From Mycobacterium sp. SMC-8 (GTDB taxonomy: Bacteria; Actinomycetota; Actinomycetes; Mycobacteriales; Mycobacteriaceae): 64,000 nucleotides of DNA. The stretch spans positions 6,262,001 to 6,326,000 of the forward strand of contig NZ_CP079865.1 of the NCBI RefSeq assembly GCF_025263565.1. Reading direction: 5' to 3'. The position numbers were made by a program, and so were the translations under genes. Every line of letters starts with the position of its first letter. Within the stretch, counting starts at the first letter, position 1. This document shows, in pieces, positions 61,844-64,000 of the stretch. A model generated the notes under the pieces. It ran no database searches. It saw only the letters and a program-made list of their open reading frames with translations, and was not told the DNA's origin.

Positions 61844-63100
61844 ATGACGCCCACCCGAGCGCCCAGTAGGCGCGGCCCGCTGCTGCTGATCCTGTTCGCG
61901 GCGCTGATGGCCGGCGCGGGCAACGGCATCTCGATCGTGGCGTTCCCGTGGCTGGTGTTGCAGCGCACCGGTTCTGCGCTCGACGCGTCGATCGTCGCGA
62001 TGGCGGGGACGCTGCCGCTGCTGGCCGCTACCCTGCTGGCCGGGGCGGCGGTCGACTACCTCGGCCGCCGGCGGGTGTCGATGATCTCCGACGCGCTGTC
62101 GGCGGTGTCGGTGGCCGCCGTGCCGGTGCTGGCGCTGCTGTTCGGCGCCGACGCCGTCAACGTCGGGGTGCTGGCGGCGCTCGCCGCGCTCGGTGCGTTC
62201 TTCGACCCCGCCGGGATGACGGCCCGCGAGACGATGCTCCCCGAGGCGGCGCGGCGCGCCGGGTGGACCCTCGACCACGCCAACAGCGTCTTCGAGGCGG
62301 TGTTCAACCTGGCCTACATCGTCGGGCCCGGCATCGGCGGACTGCTGATCGCCACCCTCGGCGGCATCGACACGATGTGGGTGACCGCGGGGGCGTTCGT
62401 CCTGTCGATGGTCGCGATCGCCGCGCTGAAGCTGGAAGGCGCCGGGCGGCCCGACCCGTCGGCGATGTCCGGTGGGGTGTGGGCCGGCATCGTCGAGGGT
62501 CTGCGCTTCGTGTGGGAGAACAAGGTCTTGCGCACGCTGGCCTTCGTGGACCTCGCGGCGACCGGCCTGTACATGCCGATGGAGAGCGTGCTGTTCCCGA
62601 AGTACTTCACAGACCGCAATGAACCCGCACAACTGGGGTGGGTGCTGATGGCGCTGAGCGTCGGTGGGCTCGTCGGGGCCCTCGGCTATGCGGTGATGTC
62701 GCGCTACCTGCGGCGGCGCACCGTGATGCTGGCCGCGGTGCTGACGCTGGGAGCGGCCATGACCGTGATCGCGTTCCTTCCGCCGCTGCCGGTGATCCTG
62801 GTGCTGTGCGCGGTCGTCGGGTTCGTCTACGGCCCGATCGCACCGATCTACAACTACGTGATGCAGACCCGCGCCCCGCAACACCTGCGTGGCCGCGTGG
62901 TCGGGGTGATGGGATCGCTGGCCTACGCGGCCGGACCGCTGGGGCTGATCCTGGCGGGTCCGCTGGCCGACGCGGCCGGTCTGCACACCACGTTCCTCGC
63001 GCTGTCGTTGCCGATGCTGGCGCTTGGCGTCGTGGCGGTGTTCCTGCCGGCGTTGCGCGAGCTGGATCTGGAGCCCAGACCGGATTCGGGCATTGCCTGA
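61844..63100 (+). CDS. tap: multidrug efflux MFS transporter Tap
   Basis: 418-aa major-facilitator transporter with 12 helices, closely similar by eye to M. tuberculosis Rv1258c (shared SIVAFPWLVLQR, AVDYLGRRRVSM, GPAIGG/GPGIGGL, YFTDRNEPAQLGW, MQTRAPQHLRGRVVGVM segments and matching length). Motif A-like DYLGRRR is intact. Tap exports aminoglycosides, tetracycline and other drugs using the proton gradient and underlies low-level intrinsic resistance. Position between udgB and the FAD oxidase also matches H37Rv. Confidence 0.93.
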   Translation: MTPTRAPSRRGPLLLILFAALMAGAGNGISIVAFPWLVLQRTGSALDASIVAMAGTLPLLAATLLAGAAVDYLGRRRVSMISDALSAVSVAAVPVLALLFGADAVNVGVLAALAALGAFFDPAGMTARETMLPEAARRAGWTLDHANSVFEAVFNLAYIVGPGIGGLLIATLGGIDTMWVTAGAFVLSMVAIAALKLEGAGRPDPSAMSGGVWAGIVEGLRFVWENKVLRTLAFVDLAATGLYMPMESVLFPKYFTDRNEPAQLGWVLMALSVGGLVGALGYAVMSRYLRRRTVMLAAVLTLGAAMTVIAFLPPLPVILVLCAVVGFVYGPIAPIYNYVMQTRAPQHLRGRVVGVMGSLAYAAGPLGLILAGPLADAAGLHTTFLALSLPMLALGVVAVFLPALRELDLEPRPDSGIA

Positions 63101-63129
63101 CTTTGCCGTGGCCGCGTCCGGGGCAGACC

Positions 63130-63135
63130 TACACT
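63130..63135 (+). promoter_or_regulatory. leaderless -10 element for the FAD-linked oxidase
   Basis: TACACT followed by GGCGGCT and the GTG at 63143, a textbook leaderless layout. Confidence 0.55.
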
Positions 63136-63142
63136 GGCGGCT

Positions 63143-64000
63143 GTGCAACCGCTGGCAAGCCTGATCGCCGAACTGCCCGAGGGCACGGTCGTGACCGATC
63201 CCGACATTCTGCAGTCCTACCGCCAGGACCGCGCCGCCGACCCGGGCGCGGGTACCCCGCTGGCGGTGGTGCGGCCCCGGCGCACCGAGGAGGTCCAGGC
63301 CGTGCTGCGGTGGGCCACCGCCCACCGGATCGCGGTGGTCCCGCGTGGTATGGGCACCGGATTGTCCGGCGGCGCAACGGCTCTCGACGGCGGCATTGTG
63401 TTGTCCACCGAGAGGATGCGTGACATCACCGTCGATCCCGTCACCCGGACTGCGGTCGCCCAGCCCGGGCTGCTCAACGCCGAGGTGAAGAAGGCCGTCG
63501 CCGAGTACGGGCTGTGGTACCCGCCGGACCCGTCGTCGTTCGAGATCTGCAGCATCGGCGGCAACATCGCCACTAACGCCGGTGGGCTGTGTTGCGTGAA
63601 GTACGGGGTGACCACCGACTACGTGCTCGGCCTGCAGGTGGTGCTGGCCGACGGCACGGCCCTGCGGCTCGGCGGGCCCCGCCTCAAAGACGTTGCCGGA
63701 CTATCACTGACGAAGTTGTTCGTCGGCAGTGAAGGCACGCTCGGCGTTGTCACCGAGGTGACCCTCAAACTGCTGCCCGCCCAGAGCGGCGCCTGCACGG
63801 TGGTGGCGACGTTCGACTCGGTCGAGGACGCCGCCGACGCTGTGGTCACCATCACGGGCAGGATCCGGCCGTCGATGCTGGAGTTCATGGACTCGGCGGC
63901 GATCAACGCCGTCGAGGACAAGCTCAAGATGGGGCTGGACCGTGACGCGGCGGCGATGATGGTCGCCGCCAGCGACGACCGCGGACCCTCCGGCGCGCAG
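63143..64000 (+). CDS. FAD-linked oxidase (glycolate oxidase GlcD/D-lactate dehydrogenase type), 3' end missing
   Basis: First 286 residues of a PCMH-type flavoprotein, cut by the window end. The FAD-binding domain shows VVPRGMGTGLSGGATAL (pyrophosphate loop), PPDPSSFEICSIGGNIATNAGGLCCVKYG and FVGSEGTLGVVTEVTLKL, all diagnostic of GlcD/LldD-like D-2-hydroxy-acid dehydrogenases. The family member at this position in M. tuberculosis is Rv1257c (about 455 aa), so roughly a third is missing. It oxidises a D-2-hydroxy acid; which one is not known. The GTG is supported by the leaderless -10 and by codon bias from the first codon on. It follows tap by 42 bp. Confidence 0.9.
   Translation, partial: MQPLASLIAELPEGTVVTDPDILQSYRQDRAADPGAGTPLAVVRPRRTEEVQAVLRWATAHRIAVVPRGMGTGLSGGATALDGGIVLSTERMRDITVDPVTRTAVAQPGLLNAEVKKAVAEYGLWYPPDPSSFEICSIGGNIATNAGGLCCVKYGVTTDYVLGLQVVLADGTALRLGGPRLKDVAGLSLTKLFVGSEGTLGVVTEVTLKLLPAQSGACTVVATFDSVEDAADAVVTITGRIRPSMLEFMDSAAINAVEDKLKMGLDRDAAAMMVAASDDRGPSGAQ

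Overview
The window is high-GC actinobacterial DNA from a Mycobacterium/Mycolicibacterium-type genome. Gene content (fused CysNC, LprB/LprC, F420-dependent enzymes, the Tap efflux pump, a 13E12-family HNH nuclease, PknH-type sensor lipoproteins) and gene order both point there. From memory, about 18.0-64.0 kb follows the M. tuberculosis H37Rv order from Rv1287 down to Rv1257c, in inverted orientation, interrupted by accessory blocks. It looks like a fast-growing mycobacterium rather than M. tuberculosis itself. About 60 protein genes are supported. No rRNA, tRNA, CRISPR array or insertion sequence was seen, and no gap between genes reaches 300 bases.

0-8.4 kb: envelope and secreted proteins. 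A GIY-YIG-like protein and a small Pro-rich secreted protein are followed by a 533-aa exported protein with an acidic tail. Next is a two-gene unit: a repetitive Ala/Asn/Asp-rich polypeptide and a membrane M50 zinc metalloprotease with a PqqD-like N-terminal domain. This pair looks like a substrate and its processing/export protease, and is the best candidate for an undescribed system. A lytic transglycosylase and a DUF1460 amidase-like protein, divergently transcribed, complete the block.

8.4-18 kb: a heteromeric acyl-CoA dehydrogenase pair, a DUF899 protein, an F420-type LLM oxidoreductase, a TDT-family transporter, a LuxR-type two-component system with a DUF4097-like membrane protein, an NPD-type oxidoreductase and a VOC protein.

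18-23.5 kb: sulfate assimilation. It holds an Rrf2 regulator, an isochorismatase-like hydrolase, cysQ, cysNC, cysD and the beta-carbonic anhydrase canA.

23.5-31.7 kb: an inserted glycosylation island. One operon carries a response regulator, a histidine kinase, two ArnT/GT39-type transferases and a GT2-GtrA fusion that would make and flip their lipid-linked sugar. An array of four direct repeats at exact 11-bp spacing lies upstream of the regulator and resembles a PhoP-type binding site.

31.7-49.3 kb: oppBCDA oligopeptide importer, an alpha/beta hydrolase, a DszC/SfnB-like flavoprotein, an SbcC/SbcD-like pair, a SixA phosphatase, lprB/lprC, and a heteromeric ABC exporter (Rv1273c/Rv1272c type).

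49.3-56.2 kb: accessory block with small unknown proteins, AIM24, dtd, a copper-responsive module (DUF305 lipoprotein, CopZ-like chaperone, 48-aa membrane peptide, P1B ATPase, shared CsoR-type operator) and a 13E12-family HNH nuclease whose -10 element lies inside a perfect SOS box.

56.3-64 kb: a pH-sensing-type adenylate cyclase (Rv1264-like), a mismatch-uracil glycosylase, HIT and Ddn-like proteins, an LLM monooxygenase, udgB, a PknH-type lipoprotein, tap, and an FAD-linked oxidase cut by the window end. Many genes have a TANNNT hexamer 6-8 nt before the start codon, as expected of leaderless mycobacterial transcripts.
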